Shown here piece after piece: positions 26,301 to 33,787 of a stretch of 34,203 nt of DNA. The DNA is from Methanobacteriota archaeon. GTDB taxonomy: Archaea; Thermoplasmatota; Poseidoniia; Poseidoniales; Poseidoniaceae. The DNA is taken from contig JAACCR010000136.1 in the NCBI GenBank assembly GCA_009937205.1, forward strand, positions 1 to 34,203, written 5' to 3'. The position numbers and the translations under genes were made by a program. The notes beneath the pieces were generated by a model that was given only the letters and a program-made list of their open reading frames with translations, was not told the DNA's origin and ran no database searches. Within the stretch, counting starts at the first letter, position 1; each line of letters opens with the position of its first letter.

Positions 26301-26533
26301 TGCCTACTCCAAGCGATTCAACTGAAAGTACTGCTGCAACATATATCGCTTCCCCTGAAGCACCCGCACTTCCTCAACCTGGAACTATCAATGAAGATGA
26401 TGAAAGAGCCTTGCTAGATGAAGAATTAGCACGCCTAGATGCTGCATGGGATCACAGAAATGAACCAAAAGATTTGGCAGTGGACCCTGCATTATCTGCA
26501 TTAGAGGCAAAACTTAGCGGATTAGATATGTGA
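23342..26533 (+). CDS. 1063-aa protein: roadblock-like N-terminus, long coiled coil, acidic tail
   Basis: A large protein of unrecognised family. Residues 1-125 form a mixed alpha/beta head. Residues about 146-230 resemble a second roadblock domain (GAIAVDAGMLIDSVGE, then HWTLHTADGALLLAQTGEIAIAVW). Residues about 258-335 form another small alpha/beta unit (GAIISMLEAAISEQVTG ... RILKLHRLPTG). A long coiled coil spans about 419-705, rich in Glu, Arg, Ala, Gln and Ser heptads. A helical domain follows (about 715-935), then a Glu/Asp/Ser/Pro tail. There is no Walker A motif, so it is not an SMC or Rad50 ATPase despite the coil. There is no signal peptide or membrane helix. ATG 23342, 5 bases after the roadblock stop, is preferred to a start at 23279 that would overlap that gene. 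Its scaffold or polarity role is inferred. Confidence 0.8.
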   Translation: MFDLPIGKPIKEKISVEAGSIQPFDHGIITTWLGRRKTPSGHRLIRAGRVVAWICENETGKYLLAGSEAKNRLEEIESSGARLEASQYSMAGLGCVAEIIPESFEFNADRQGLIPRGNAVERLLSRDLSSVLRIICENVTVRGAIAVDAGMLIDSVGELPGEAEDLAAQVGTAIDARSSLSNNLGLTNQGHWTLHTADGALLLAQTGEIAIAVWTESNSDHSRIITAASAALDGEIGSTGALGAELPDGFVMREGKGGPGAIISMLEAAISEQVTGHIKSGITENTAVSLVLSKGIPVTISAPNNVSFEEAILNLTDSKRILKLHRLPTGTIVSKESGNLSDFTLADFRDLLATIRTRSESRKETLTQKINLLMGFEIGVEALRKARAHAKFKTTLDHTSQGLPEVEAEPAPAVDAGLRRRLEAAELEIDNLTKGNASLNAKLNDAQTAKTAAQSLARHATESSGEQTSALESANSSLNSMQVDLAQAVSKSEDAESRALRLVKRVNELEHQVSERASQLAKALGDSKSSEALRDAIQDMALKEAELNSSLDEGSERLSTIRQQSDDDERRLRVLQEQVETTRERHARAQAELMQLEERIHVANTSLDEIDSETKASRRRAEENRNRLAQDEARHSQVQAELRELMDERRQVLRELGDIGGRKGQSEAELLSLIDKAEDLSQAHEEALLDIQEAERIRARLADEPLAQALLDDASTFEGLGPVLSRLETARGLGYSVTLLDRAVERALQVIQSTVDHVATTPRHLLSNEVMSLLERQVPQTAGAVRGLARWSVQQRLEHQLGDTVGHLIVDLENLLEDFDRSITMLRRLRNVLEQLAKLGAPVDEIEALLANCNRPEALPSIAKATHKLIRVALDDIYLEADQRDAGESIALEETARVLEELITQLDASGLADGTPNGIMWEFQRDGLLPYERNTMPAAQRLDVNDEMISHMEPSLAGEVPVSLDKAVSDDASEASEEDDEDGWQQMPTPSDSTESTAATYIASPEAPALPQPGTINEDDERALLDEELARLDAAWDHRNEPKDLAVDPALSALEAKLSGLDM

Positions 26534-26553
26534 ACATGGCTTTGGTCGCAATT

Positions 26554-26560
26554 GAGGAGG
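26554..26560 (+). promoter_or_regulatory. Strong Shine-Dalgarno deciding a TTG start
   Basis: GAGGAGG lies 7 bases before TTG 26568. It is the best ribosome site in the local sequence. The nearest in-frame ATG is 51 bases further on, inside the protein's first charged segment. Confidence 0.65.
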
Positions 26561-26567
26561 AATTGTA

Positions 26568-26816
26568 TTGAACGAAACACTTGTTGGTCGGCAAGAAAAG
26601 CAAGGTAGATACTTTCCAATGTGGTTGGAAAGGCTATTACTTATTTCAGCTATTCTTACAATGTATCTATTCCATTCGGATGTTGCTGATTTTTTCCAAA
26701 CGCAAGGTAATCCTGATTGGTTGATTTTTATCATTGAATGGTGCTTATTACCAATTTCATTACTAGTGCTATCTGAATTGATTGGCAGGGTAATGCAAGC
26801 AGTTCACAGTGATTGA
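26568..26816 (+). CDS. Small two-helix membrane protein
   Basis: An 82-aa protein that starts at TTG, supported by a perfect GAGGAGG 7 bases upstream. A charged N-terminus (NETLVGRQEKQGRYFP) precedes a hydrophobic helix at about 22-40 (LLLISAILTMYLF), a short polar loop and a second helix at about 52-70 (FIIEWCLLPISLLVLSEL). The C-terminus is polar. I recognise no family. It is 34 bases after the coiled-coil gene on the same strand, so it is probably the third gene of the roadblock operon and a candidate membrane anchor for that complex (inference from position). Its stop is 2 bases from the end of the convergent eight-helix protein. Confidence 0.7.
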   Translation: MNETLVGRQEKQGRYFPMWLERLLLISAILTMYLFHSDVADFFQTQGNPDWLIFIIEWCLLPISLLVLSELIGRVMQAVHSD

Positions 26817-26818
26817 GA

Positions 26819-28045
26819 TTAAGCATCAATTTTTATTAAATCTTTACCGCTCTCTTGTGCTATTTCGTTACTTGGTAAGCGCGATTGAATTAGACCCCAG
26901 ACTCTCTGCCAAGGGATGAAGAAACGCATCACTGCCATCAATGATAGGAACATCAATGCTGATATTACCAGGCCATAGGTTAGGGACAATTCTATCGATT
27001 CACTAACTTGGCCTGCCCATTGAGAACCTGTGGTCTTGCTAACGATTTCCAATAGTACACTATGGAATCCTAATGCAACCATCGTTGCAATCGCTGTCAA
27101 TCCTAAGAATCCAATGGTATGTCGTAGATGACCGTTTAGCATATTATCCATCTGGCGAACATATTCTGGGTCTCTTTTACAAGACTCTGGTAGGCGGTAA
27201 GCATACTCAAGATAACGAATTACTCCGTAAGATGATTCTTGGAAGACCATGATTAGAATTGCAATAGCAATCAAATTGAATTGCTCTTGAGTAACTAATT
27301 TGAAACCGAGTAGACCAATTGTTGGAGAGCCCACCTGACTTTCGAGTGTTATGAATTGGGCTCCGTATGAACCGAGTTGTCCTTTGATAAGCGGGAAAGT
27401 CAAAATCGCATGTATTCCTAAGAATATCAAAGTGAATCCTATTGCCCAAGCAACTGAGCGACGACTTAATCCCCAGATTCCTCTAGTACCCATGATAACC
27501 GGTAGAAGATAAATGAAGAGAATAATTAGTGACATTATCATCAGTAATGGCCATTGCAGAGTTTGTAGTTCTGAATCATTTGGTAAGCGCAAATCAAAAG
27601 AAAACAACATTCCAGTTAACCAAGAAAGGATTAGGCGTCCCACCAACATTACAATCAAGGTAATAATAAATCCAAGTTTGATTCTCTGCTGCATTTGAGG
27701 CGTTTGGAATGCTAAGAAGGCCATTCCGCCTCCAATAGACATTCCCAGTATGAGAGGGACAAAGAAGCGACTTAATCCATCTCTACCTTCTCCTGTTAAC
27801 CAATCCCCTAATGGTAGTTGGTCGCCAATTATTAATTCAATTGAATCAAATAGCATTGTGTGATCAATAGAGCCAACAACATATGTTGAAACAACTTCAA
27901 GATACATCGCTATCAAAGCAACTGTTGCTAATATTTGCAAAGTTAGAATTTGCCATTGCTTTCTCAGCAATTTCAAGTGAAGGGTGCGGGCACCAAGGCC
28001 ATCTGTCATTGTGACATCTGACTGAACATCAACTTCACTTGCCAT
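26819..28045 (-). CDS. Eight-helix membrane protein of the DUF58 operon
   Basis: A 408-aa integral membrane protein with about eight hydrophobic helices (near 34-52, 94-113, 124-143, 165-185, 197-217, 257-275, 312-335 and 352-375). A polar N-terminus of about 25 residues contains a possible cytoplasmic basic patch (KLLRKQWQ). A loop of about 35 residues after the sixth helix (LEYAYRLPESCKRDPEYVRQ) holds its only cysteine. The family is not recognised. It starts one base after the stop of the DUF58 gene (28047) and so ends a three-gene operon. It may form the membrane part of a complex with the DUF58 and DUF4350-like proteins, which is inferred from spacing alone. Confidence 0.8.
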   Translation of the reverse strand: MASEVDVQSDVTMTDGLGARTLHLKLLRKQWQILTLQILATVALIAMYLEVVSTYVVGSIDHTMLFDSIELIIGDQLPLGDWLTGEGRDGLSRFFVPLILGMSIGGGMAFLAFQTPQMQQRIKLGFIITLIVMLVGRLILSWLTGMLFSFDLRLPNDSELQTLQWPLLMIMSLIILFIYLLPVIMGTRGIWGLSRRSVAWAIGFTLIFLGIHAILTFPLIKGQLGSYGAQFITLESQVGSPTIGLLGFKLVTQEQFNLIAIAILIMVFQESSYGVIRYLEYAYRLPESCKRDPEYVRQMDNMLNGHLRHTIGFLGLTAIATMVALGFHSVLLEIVSKTTGSQWAGQVSESIELSLTYGLVISALMFLSLMAVMRFFIPWQRVWGLIQSRLPSNEIAQESGKDLIKIDA

Positions 28046-28046
28046 T

Positions 28047-29300
28047 TCAGTACCCCCTAACCTGCATTAATGCCTGTGACAAATCCATGTCTGGCATCCA
28101 ATCAATAACCTGTGCACCAGAACCTGCTAGTGTCGTCAAACGGTTCTGCCTTTCTAATTTTAGAACTTCGTATGACATTCTTGGAATTCTTGAAACCAAT
28201 CTTTCAAAGTCGATACTAGATGGACTTAGAACAGTTACTTCGTGCCCTCGTCCAACTAAATCACGTACTGCTGCAGGAACTGTTCCATCTCCTTCACAAC
28301 TTGAAATTATGAATACAGGAGATCCTCTGCTGAATCTTCCACTAAGAGAATTAGTAACTGCTTGTAAAGGCATATTTCCTTTTGGAGTTACACCCGCAAG
28401 CGCACTTAAAATCTTGAAATATTGCTTGTCTCCTGTGTCTGGAGGTAAGTAGGATAGTTCATCTCCATATATTCCCAAAGCGACAGAATCTCTGCGATGT
28501 AAGAAGAATGATGCTAGACTGGCAGATGAGACACAGCTCATTTCTAGTGGATTTTTCAGAACAGTTCCAATTCGTGCAACATCTCTACTATCGAGTAATA
28601 TGTACAAGTCGGTTACTGCATCTCTACACTTTTCATTAACCATTAATTCACCAGTGCGTGCGTATGCCTTCCAATTGATATTCTTGAATGGGTCTCCAGG
28701 AACATACTCACGCAAAGAAAAGAATTCAGAACCTTGACCTGGGATTCTTAGTGTTGTTGCACCAGTATACATCTTAGGTGTGCGAGAACGAAGGAAGGCT
28801 TCCTCAATATCTTTTATTTGAGGGAAGATAACTATGTCAGAATGATGGTCAACATACATTTCTTCAACACCTAGATTGAATGTGTTCTTGGCCCTAAGTG
28901 AGACTGGACCGATAGAATAATGCCCACGTAGTGGACATCTTAGAACATAACGAATACGCGCACTTTCACCTGGGCGTAGGTTCAAACGCATCTGATTTAA
29001 ACCACTACGCAATTTCATTTCATGAGGAATATTATCGTATACTTCTAGCAACTGAGTCTTACGGTTACTACGGTTAGTGATTAGAAGTTCAACGTAGAGA
29101 TCGTCACCTTTGTACAAATTGTCGGCACTCAATTTTCTTTGAACTTCAACATCACCATGTCCAGAAATCCATGAATTAACTACAATGAATGCTACAAAGG
29201 CAAATCCTAAAATCATCATTTGATGATTTGATATCATCATACCAATAAGAATGAGGGCAATTCCTCCAGTAAATGTGAATGCTGCTTTACGAGTCCACAT
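28047..29300 (-). CDS. DUF58 family protein (membrane-anchored, vWA-like)
   Basis: A 417-aa protein with two close N-terminal hydrophobic helices (about 8-22 and 28-44). A beta domain follows (about 50-160) that ends in the RCPLRGHYSIGPVSL pattern common to DUF58 proteins. The family's signature spans residues 197-212 and reads REYVPGDPFKNINWKA. A von Willebrand A-like domain follows (LYILLDSRDVARIG, then VTVLSPSSIDF). DUF58 proteins normally sit beside a MoxR AAA ATPase and are thought to act in envelope or metal-dependent assembly. No MoxR gene is present here. The ATG directly abuts the stop of the upstream DUF4350-like gene, with no bases between, so the two are translationally linked. 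Confidence 0.88.
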   Translation of the reverse strand: MWTRKAAFTFTGGIALILIGMMISNHQMMILGFAFVAFIVVNSWISGHGDVEVQRKLSADNLYKGDDLYVELLITNRSNRKTQLLEVYDNIPHEMKLRSGLNQMRLNLRPGESARIRYVLRCPLRGHYSIGPVSLRAKNTFNLGVEEMYVDHHSDIVIFPQIKDIEEAFLRSRTPKMYTGATTLRIPGQGSEFFSLREYVPGDPFKNINWKAYARTGELMVNEKCRDAVTDLYILLDSRDVARIGTVLKNPLEMSCVSSASLASFFLHRRDSVALGIYGDELSYLPPDTGDKQYFKILSALAGVTPKGNMPLQAVTNSLSGRFSRGSPVFIISSCEGDGTVPAAVRDLVGRGHEVTVLSPSSIDFERLVSRIPRMSYEVLKLERQNRLTTLAGSGAQVIDWMPDMDLSQALMQVRGY

Positions 29301-30920
29301 TCAAATCACCTCTGTTCTACCCCAAGCCTTGATTCTTTTAACCAAAGCAACGGTTTGTTCTAATGAATATTTACTATTCGAATCAATTGCAAACTTAGCA
29401 AGTACAGGGTCATTGATTAGCCCAACTAATTCTCTTGCGGGCAAAGCATGAAATTCCTCCCTCGTCAGTCCATTTTGATTACGTATTTTGGACAAGAAAA
29501 CTTGGTGTATCTTTTCCACTTTAGAATAATAAACATAGCGATTAGCATCTCCAAAGCCGTAGTAAATAATACTGAATACGTGCCTCCATGGCTCAGGGTC
29601 GCGCTTTTTGATAAGTACTGCTTCAAATGCAACAAACAATAGCAGGAATAGAATTAGCATAGCTAATCCTTCTCCTGTAAAGTATACAAGTAAGAAATAA
29701 ACGGTGTTATACGAATCTGCGAGAAGGGCATTTTGAGGATGTCTTGATTCATCAAAGATTACCATAGCATTGTCCGAGGCCTGGCCCTCTTCACCAATTT
29801 TTGTACTCATTAGAGACTCTGCAATTACATCCAATGCCCACTTACGGTTGTCATTATCTGGAATTAAATTACTCACATCCCCATACTCGCCATCATTGAA
29901 CCCCTGATAGTCATACATTGCATTCATCAGGGCTGAACCGTCAGCGACAAAGATGATTTCTCCACCATCATTTGGATCACAAGTCGAACGAGCACATGCT
30001 TCTATGCTGAGATTGAATTGGCCCCATAAGTCAGGTGTTTCGGTTGTAATTTCACTGCCAACCCAAATTTCTCCATCTCCGTTTACATCAACCGTTGCCT
30101 CATTACTTGTAACAGCACGAATAGCAACTTCTGGAAGTGCACCTTGAATACCAGGCATTATTTCCAATCCAGTGATATTGTTTAGAAGTAATTTGTAAGA
30201 TGGGTCGAAATTTACAACACCATTATCCCAGTGCTGACCACAAAGTCCGGCATCCTCTAAGGTCATTGAATCTCCATCCAGTAATTTACAAGGATGTGCT
30301 CCTTCTCCGTTTTCATCACCCCACCTTTCGTGTTGTGTAACGGTGTCAAGATCTATTTCAGTACCATTCATTCCACACGGATTTGCCTGTACACACATCC
30401 AAATATAATTGAAATCAAGTTCGGTTGCATAAGTTGTATCAAATAACTGATAACCATTGTAGCGCACTCCGAATGCTTCAGCTATAGTTCCCGCAAATCC
30501 AAAGTCTTCAAGAATTAATGCCGTTCCTCCTGCTTCAACAAACTCTACTATTGCTATCACTTCAGAAGGTGAATAACCATCATCTGTTGAGATTGTGATA
30601 AAGCCATCATCATCAAATTGAGGTAGTGAGAGAGTATCTCTTTCTACACCTGCAACGACGAATGTGGTATTTCTTGGATCTTCAATATCCGCCAGTAACA
30701 ATGGAGATGAGACCAATGAACGTGTATCAATTCCCATTTCATTCAAATCTTCCCTAAAGGCCGACATATCATTCCAATCATCATCGTAGGCAGATAATTG
30801 ATTTGTATTTGAGATGTTAACAAAATTTAGCAATATAGTCATCAATAACATAGAAAGTACAAACCAAAAAGCGACTTGTAATCCGAGTCTTCGATAATTC
30901 AATTTGCTAAGTTCCACCAT
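29301..30920 (-). CDS. DUF4350-like membrane protein
   Basis: A 539-aa protein with one N-terminal helix (about 12-34), a large acidic domain of about 370 residues that probably faces outside, and one C-terminal helix (about 407-437). A basic cytoplasmic domain of about 100 residues follows. The part near residues 85-165 has the DUF4350 pattern: a strand, then SPSEVIAIVEFVEAGGTALI and EDFG. The external domain carries several cysteine pairs (CVQANPC, CARSTC) and Asp-rich, calcium-site-like stretches (DVNGDGEIW, DPNDGGE). The start was moved to ATG 30920 because AGGTGA precedes it by a few bases; the frame is open to an ATG at 30965. It is the first gene of the operon with DUF58 and the eight-helix protein. 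A TATA-like TTTTATAA lies near 31030 on this strand. Confidence 0.82.
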   Translation of the reverse strand: MVELSKLNYRRLGLQVAFWFVLSMLLMTILLNFVNISNTNQLSAYDDDWNDMSAFREDLNEMGIDTRSLVSSPLLLADIEDPRNTTFVVAGVERDTLSLPQFDDDGFITISTDDGYSPSEVIAIVEFVEAGGTALILEDFGFAGTIAEAFGVRYNGYQLFDTTYATELDFNYIWMCVQANPCGMNGTEIDLDTVTQHERWGDENGEGAHPCKLLDGDSMTLEDAGLCGQHWDNGVVNFDPSYKLLLNNITGLEIMPGIQGALPEVAIRAVTSNEATVDVNGDGEIWVGSEITTETPDLWGQFNLSIEACARSTCDPNDGGEIIFVADGSALMNAMYDYQGFNDGEYGDVSNLIPDNDNRKWALDVIAESLMSTKIGEEGQASDNAMVIFDESRHPQNALLADSYNTVYFLLVYFTGEGLAMLILFLLLFVAFEAVLIKKRDPEPWRHVFSIIYYGFGDANRYVYYSKVEKIHQVFLSKIRNQNGLTREEFHALPARELVGLINDPVLAKFAIDSNSKYSLEQTVALVKRIKAWGRTEVI

Positions 30921-31077
30921 AATATCACCTACTAGAGCATAATTCCGACAAAGCCATGCAAGCATATTGGTTTAGAAGGTTGCCCACACTTGAGAAAATA
31001 ATGCTCAACTGCACCAGTCCCTCAGAACGTTATAAAAGTGCTAAAAAACATATTTAAACGGTACTTTTAGAGGTTAT

Positions 31078-31317
31078 TCAGCGAGTCAGATGGACTTTAG
31101 TTGCAATCCTTGAAACTTCAGCCACAGGCACACTTACAATGCCATCCTTAGCAACCCAAGGCAGTAATTCTGCGTCAAGATCTATACCGATTTTTACTAA
31201 AAATTCTGTTATTGCTCCTAACTGATTATCAAAAACAATATCAATTAATTGCCCAAGAACTTCGCCGTGAGAGTCAACAACTTCTCTTCCAATTAACTCT
31301 CGACCAAAGATTGCCAT
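31078..31317 (-). CDS. PRC-barrel domain protein
   Basis: A 79-aa protein that is one PRC-barrel: FGRELIGREVVDSHGEVLGQLIDIVFD, then a turn, then ITEFLVKIG and WVAKDGIVSVPVAEV. Stand-alone PRC-barrels are common in archaea, where they have been linked to RNA processing and to cell-division control (the CdpB family). Which role applies here cannot be told from sequence. The frame is open to a GTG at 31326; ATG 31317 is used because FGRELIG is close to the usual domain start, though no ribosome site supports it clearly. It lies 82 bases downstream of cdc48 on the same strand and may be read with it. Confidence 0.8.
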   Translation of the reverse strand: MAIFGRELIGREVVDSHGEVLGQLIDIVFDNQLGAITEFLVKIGIDLDAELLPWVAKDGIVSVPVAEVSRIATKVHLTR

Positions 31318-31399
31318 ATGCCTCACTTGCTCCGTAATATCACAACGGTGGGTTGAACTCCTTCAATGCGTCGCCAGCAAGCAGCCTAAATCACATAGT

Positions 31400-33613
31400 T
31401 TACATGCCGAATCCACTGTCACGAGTACGTTTGATATTAGATAATCCAGAAGTCAAACGCTCCTCCATCTTTTGGTAATACTGTAGCATTTCATGCGTAA
31501 CTGTTGGACGGACACGAGAAATTGCTTCTTCAAAGTGTCCTTTGGTTACCTTCTTCTTGCCAGCCCTCATTGTAATCAATGCTGCTTCACGGCATACTGC
31601 TTCAATATCAGCACCAGTAAATCCATCTAATCCACCAATAATATCCTTCAAAGAGAATTTGCTCAGTGGCATTCCACTAGCATGGATATTGAAGATTTTC
31701 TCTATTGCTTCAGCATCTGGTGGCGGAATGTGTAATACACGCTCAAAACGACCGCTGCGTAGTAATGCAGGGTCTATCATCTCCGGCCGGTTTGTTGCAG
31801 CAATGACGATAACTCCATCCAATGATTCAACACCATCCATACTGGCCAATAATTGATTGACCACACGATTTGAAACATCACTTCCTTCTGAAGAACCTGA
31901 ACGCATGCTGGCAATTGATTCGAACTCATCTAAGAAGATAATCGCCGGTGCTGATTGCTTGGCTTTCTTGAAAATTTCGCGGATTGCACGTTCTGATTCT
32001 CCGACCCACTTTGAAATCATTTCAGGACCTTTAATACTGATGAAATTTGCTTGGGCTTCATTTGCAACTGCCTTAGCAAGTAATGTTTTTCCAGTACCTG
32101 GTGCACCAAATAGAACAATACCGCGAGGTGGTTTTATTCCAAAATGCTCGAAAGCTTCTGGCTTGGTCAACGGCCACTCAACCGATTCCTTGAGCCTATC
32201 TTTAACCTCTTCAAGGCCGCCGACTTCTTCCCAAGTAACCTTAGGGATTTCAACATAGATCTCACGCAATGCAGAAGGTTCTATGTCTTTGATTGCGCCT
32301 TTGAAATCATTCATTCTAACTTCCATCTTTTCCAAGACTTCTGGTGGAATCGTATCTTCTTCCAAATCCATTTCTGGCAAATAGCGACGTAGTGCAAGCA
32401 TTGCTGATTCACGAACTAAGGCCGCAAGATCTGCTCCAACGAAACCATATGTATTGTCTAGAATCCAATTTACATCAAAGTCTTCTGAAATTGGCATTCC
32501 GCGAACGTGAACATCCATTATCTCGTTTCGACCTTCTCTATCTGGAACACCTATCTCAATCTCTCTATCAAAGCGTCCTGGTCTCCTAAGAGCAGGGTCT
32601 AACGCATCTCTACGATTTGTGGCACCAATAACGACAACATTGTCTCGCCCTTGCATACCATCCATTAGAGTAAGCATCTGAGCAACGACTCTTCTTTCTA
32701 CTTCACCACTAACCTCTTCTCTCTTAGGACAGATTGAATCTATTTCGTCAATGAAAATAATAGCAGGTGCATTTTCACTTGCTTCATCAAATATCTCACG
32801 TAATTGTTTCTCAGATTCACCATAATACTTGGAGATGATCTCAGGACCGTTAATAATTTTGAAATGTGCGTTTACTTCTGTGGCAACCGCCTTTGCAATC
32901 ATGGTTTTTCCTGTACCAGGAGGTCCGTGCAATAGAACTCCTTTTGGAGGGTCAATTCCTAAACGACGGAATAATTCAGGGTGCTTTAGAGGCAATTCAA
33001 TCATCTCTCTAACCTTCAGCAATTGTTGGCCGATACCTCCAACATCCTCATAGGTGATTCCACCGGTTTGACCAACGTCTTCAGCTTCCAACGGTTCATC
33101 TTTGATGACAATATCAGTTTCAAGTGTAACCTTGACAATACCTTTTGGAGTTGTGCTCAATACAGCAAAGGGAAGTGCCTCAGCGAACATTGTCATTCCA
33201 GGAATAAAAATTCTATCACCTTTAACGACTGGGCGTTTGGATAATCCTCTACGAGCAAAACCTTCAATTCCATGGCCAAATTTAACCTTCTGTTTATTCG
33301 CCATCACTGGAGATAGTGTCAATTTGACACATTCCTTTGCCTCGACTTTGGAAACTGTTACCGCATCGCCCAAACTGACTCCTGCATTTTTTCTAACCAT
33401 TCCATCGACACGAATTAAATCCATTTTTTCGTCTTCGGGTCTGCTTCGCCAATAAATTGCACCGGTAGAACGTTCTTCGCCCTTAATTTCAACGATATCA
33501 CCTGGTTTTAATCCAAGTGCGTTCCCACCAGAAATACGAGCTCTGCCGTGAGCAACATCGGATGGTATTGCCTTTGAAACGCGTAATGTAATTGAATCCT
33601 TTTTATCTGCCAT
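31400..33613 (-). CDS. cdc48: Cdc48/VAT-type double AAA+ ATPase
   Basis: A hexameric unfoldase that extracts and unfolds proteins, often for the proteasome. The 737-aa chain has the N-terminal double-psi barrel and four-stranded domain (to about 180). AAA domain 1 has Walker A GPPGTGKT at 230-237 and Walker B FIDEID at 287-292. AAA domain 2 has Walker A GAPGTGKT at 503-510 and Walker B FLDEFES at 560-566. Sensor and arginine-finger regions ([40 protein letters not shown]) are intact. The second Walker B has Phe-Glu where most family members have Ile-Asp. The chain ends DSGFGM, without a hydrophobic-Tyr-x proteasome-docking end. GGTGATT precedes the ATG. Confidence 0.95.
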   Translation of the reverse strand: MADKKDSITLRVSKAIPSDVAHGRARISGGNALGLKPGDIVEIKGEERSTGAIYWRSRPEDEKMDLIRVDGMVRKNAGVSLGDAVTVSKVEAKECVKLTLSPVMANKQKVKFGHGIEGFARRGLSKRPVVKGDRIFIPGMTMFAEALPFAVLSTTPKGIVKVTLETDIVIKDEPLEAEDVGQTGGITYEDVGGIGQQLLKVREMIELPLKHPELFRRLGIDPPKGVLLHGPPGTGKTMIAKAVATEVNAHFKIINGPEIISKYYGESEKQLREIFDEASENAPAIIFIDEIDSICPKREEVSGEVERRVVAQMLTLMDGMQGRDNVVVIGATNRRDALDPALRRPGRFDREIEIGVPDREGRNEIMDVHVRGMPISEDFDVNWILDNTYGFVGADLAALVRESAMLALRRYLPEMDLEEDTIPPEVLEKMEVRMNDFKGAIKDIEPSALREIYVEIPKVTWEEVGGLEEVKDRLKESVEWPLTKPEAFEHFGIKPPRGIVLFGAPGTGKTLLAKAVANEAQANFISIKGPEMISKWVGESERAIREIFKKAKQSAPAIIFLDEFESIASMRSGSSEGSDVSNRVVNQLLASMDGVESLDGVIVIAATNRPEMIDPALLRSGRFERVLHIPPPDAEAIEKIFNIHASGMPLSKFSLKDIIGGLDGFTGADIEAVCREAALITMRAGKKKVTKGHFEEAISRVRPTVTHEMLQYYQKMEERLTSGLSNIKRTRDSGFGM

Positions 33614-33787
33614 AGTTAATCACCATACTGTTTCAAGCACGCCGACAGTATACAAAGACACTTCCGACCGCTCTCAACAAACCTCCCTGTTTCTGCGAAC
33701 CACCTTAAACTCTCACATTCTTCACTTTGCTTTTTTTGACCGGAAAAAATTGCAAATCAGATAGTCATATTCAATAAGCCACCGCCG

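Noticed and set aside
23342-26533. SMC/Rad50-like ATPase
   Set aside because: Long coiled coil, but no Walker A, signature or Walker B motif at either end.
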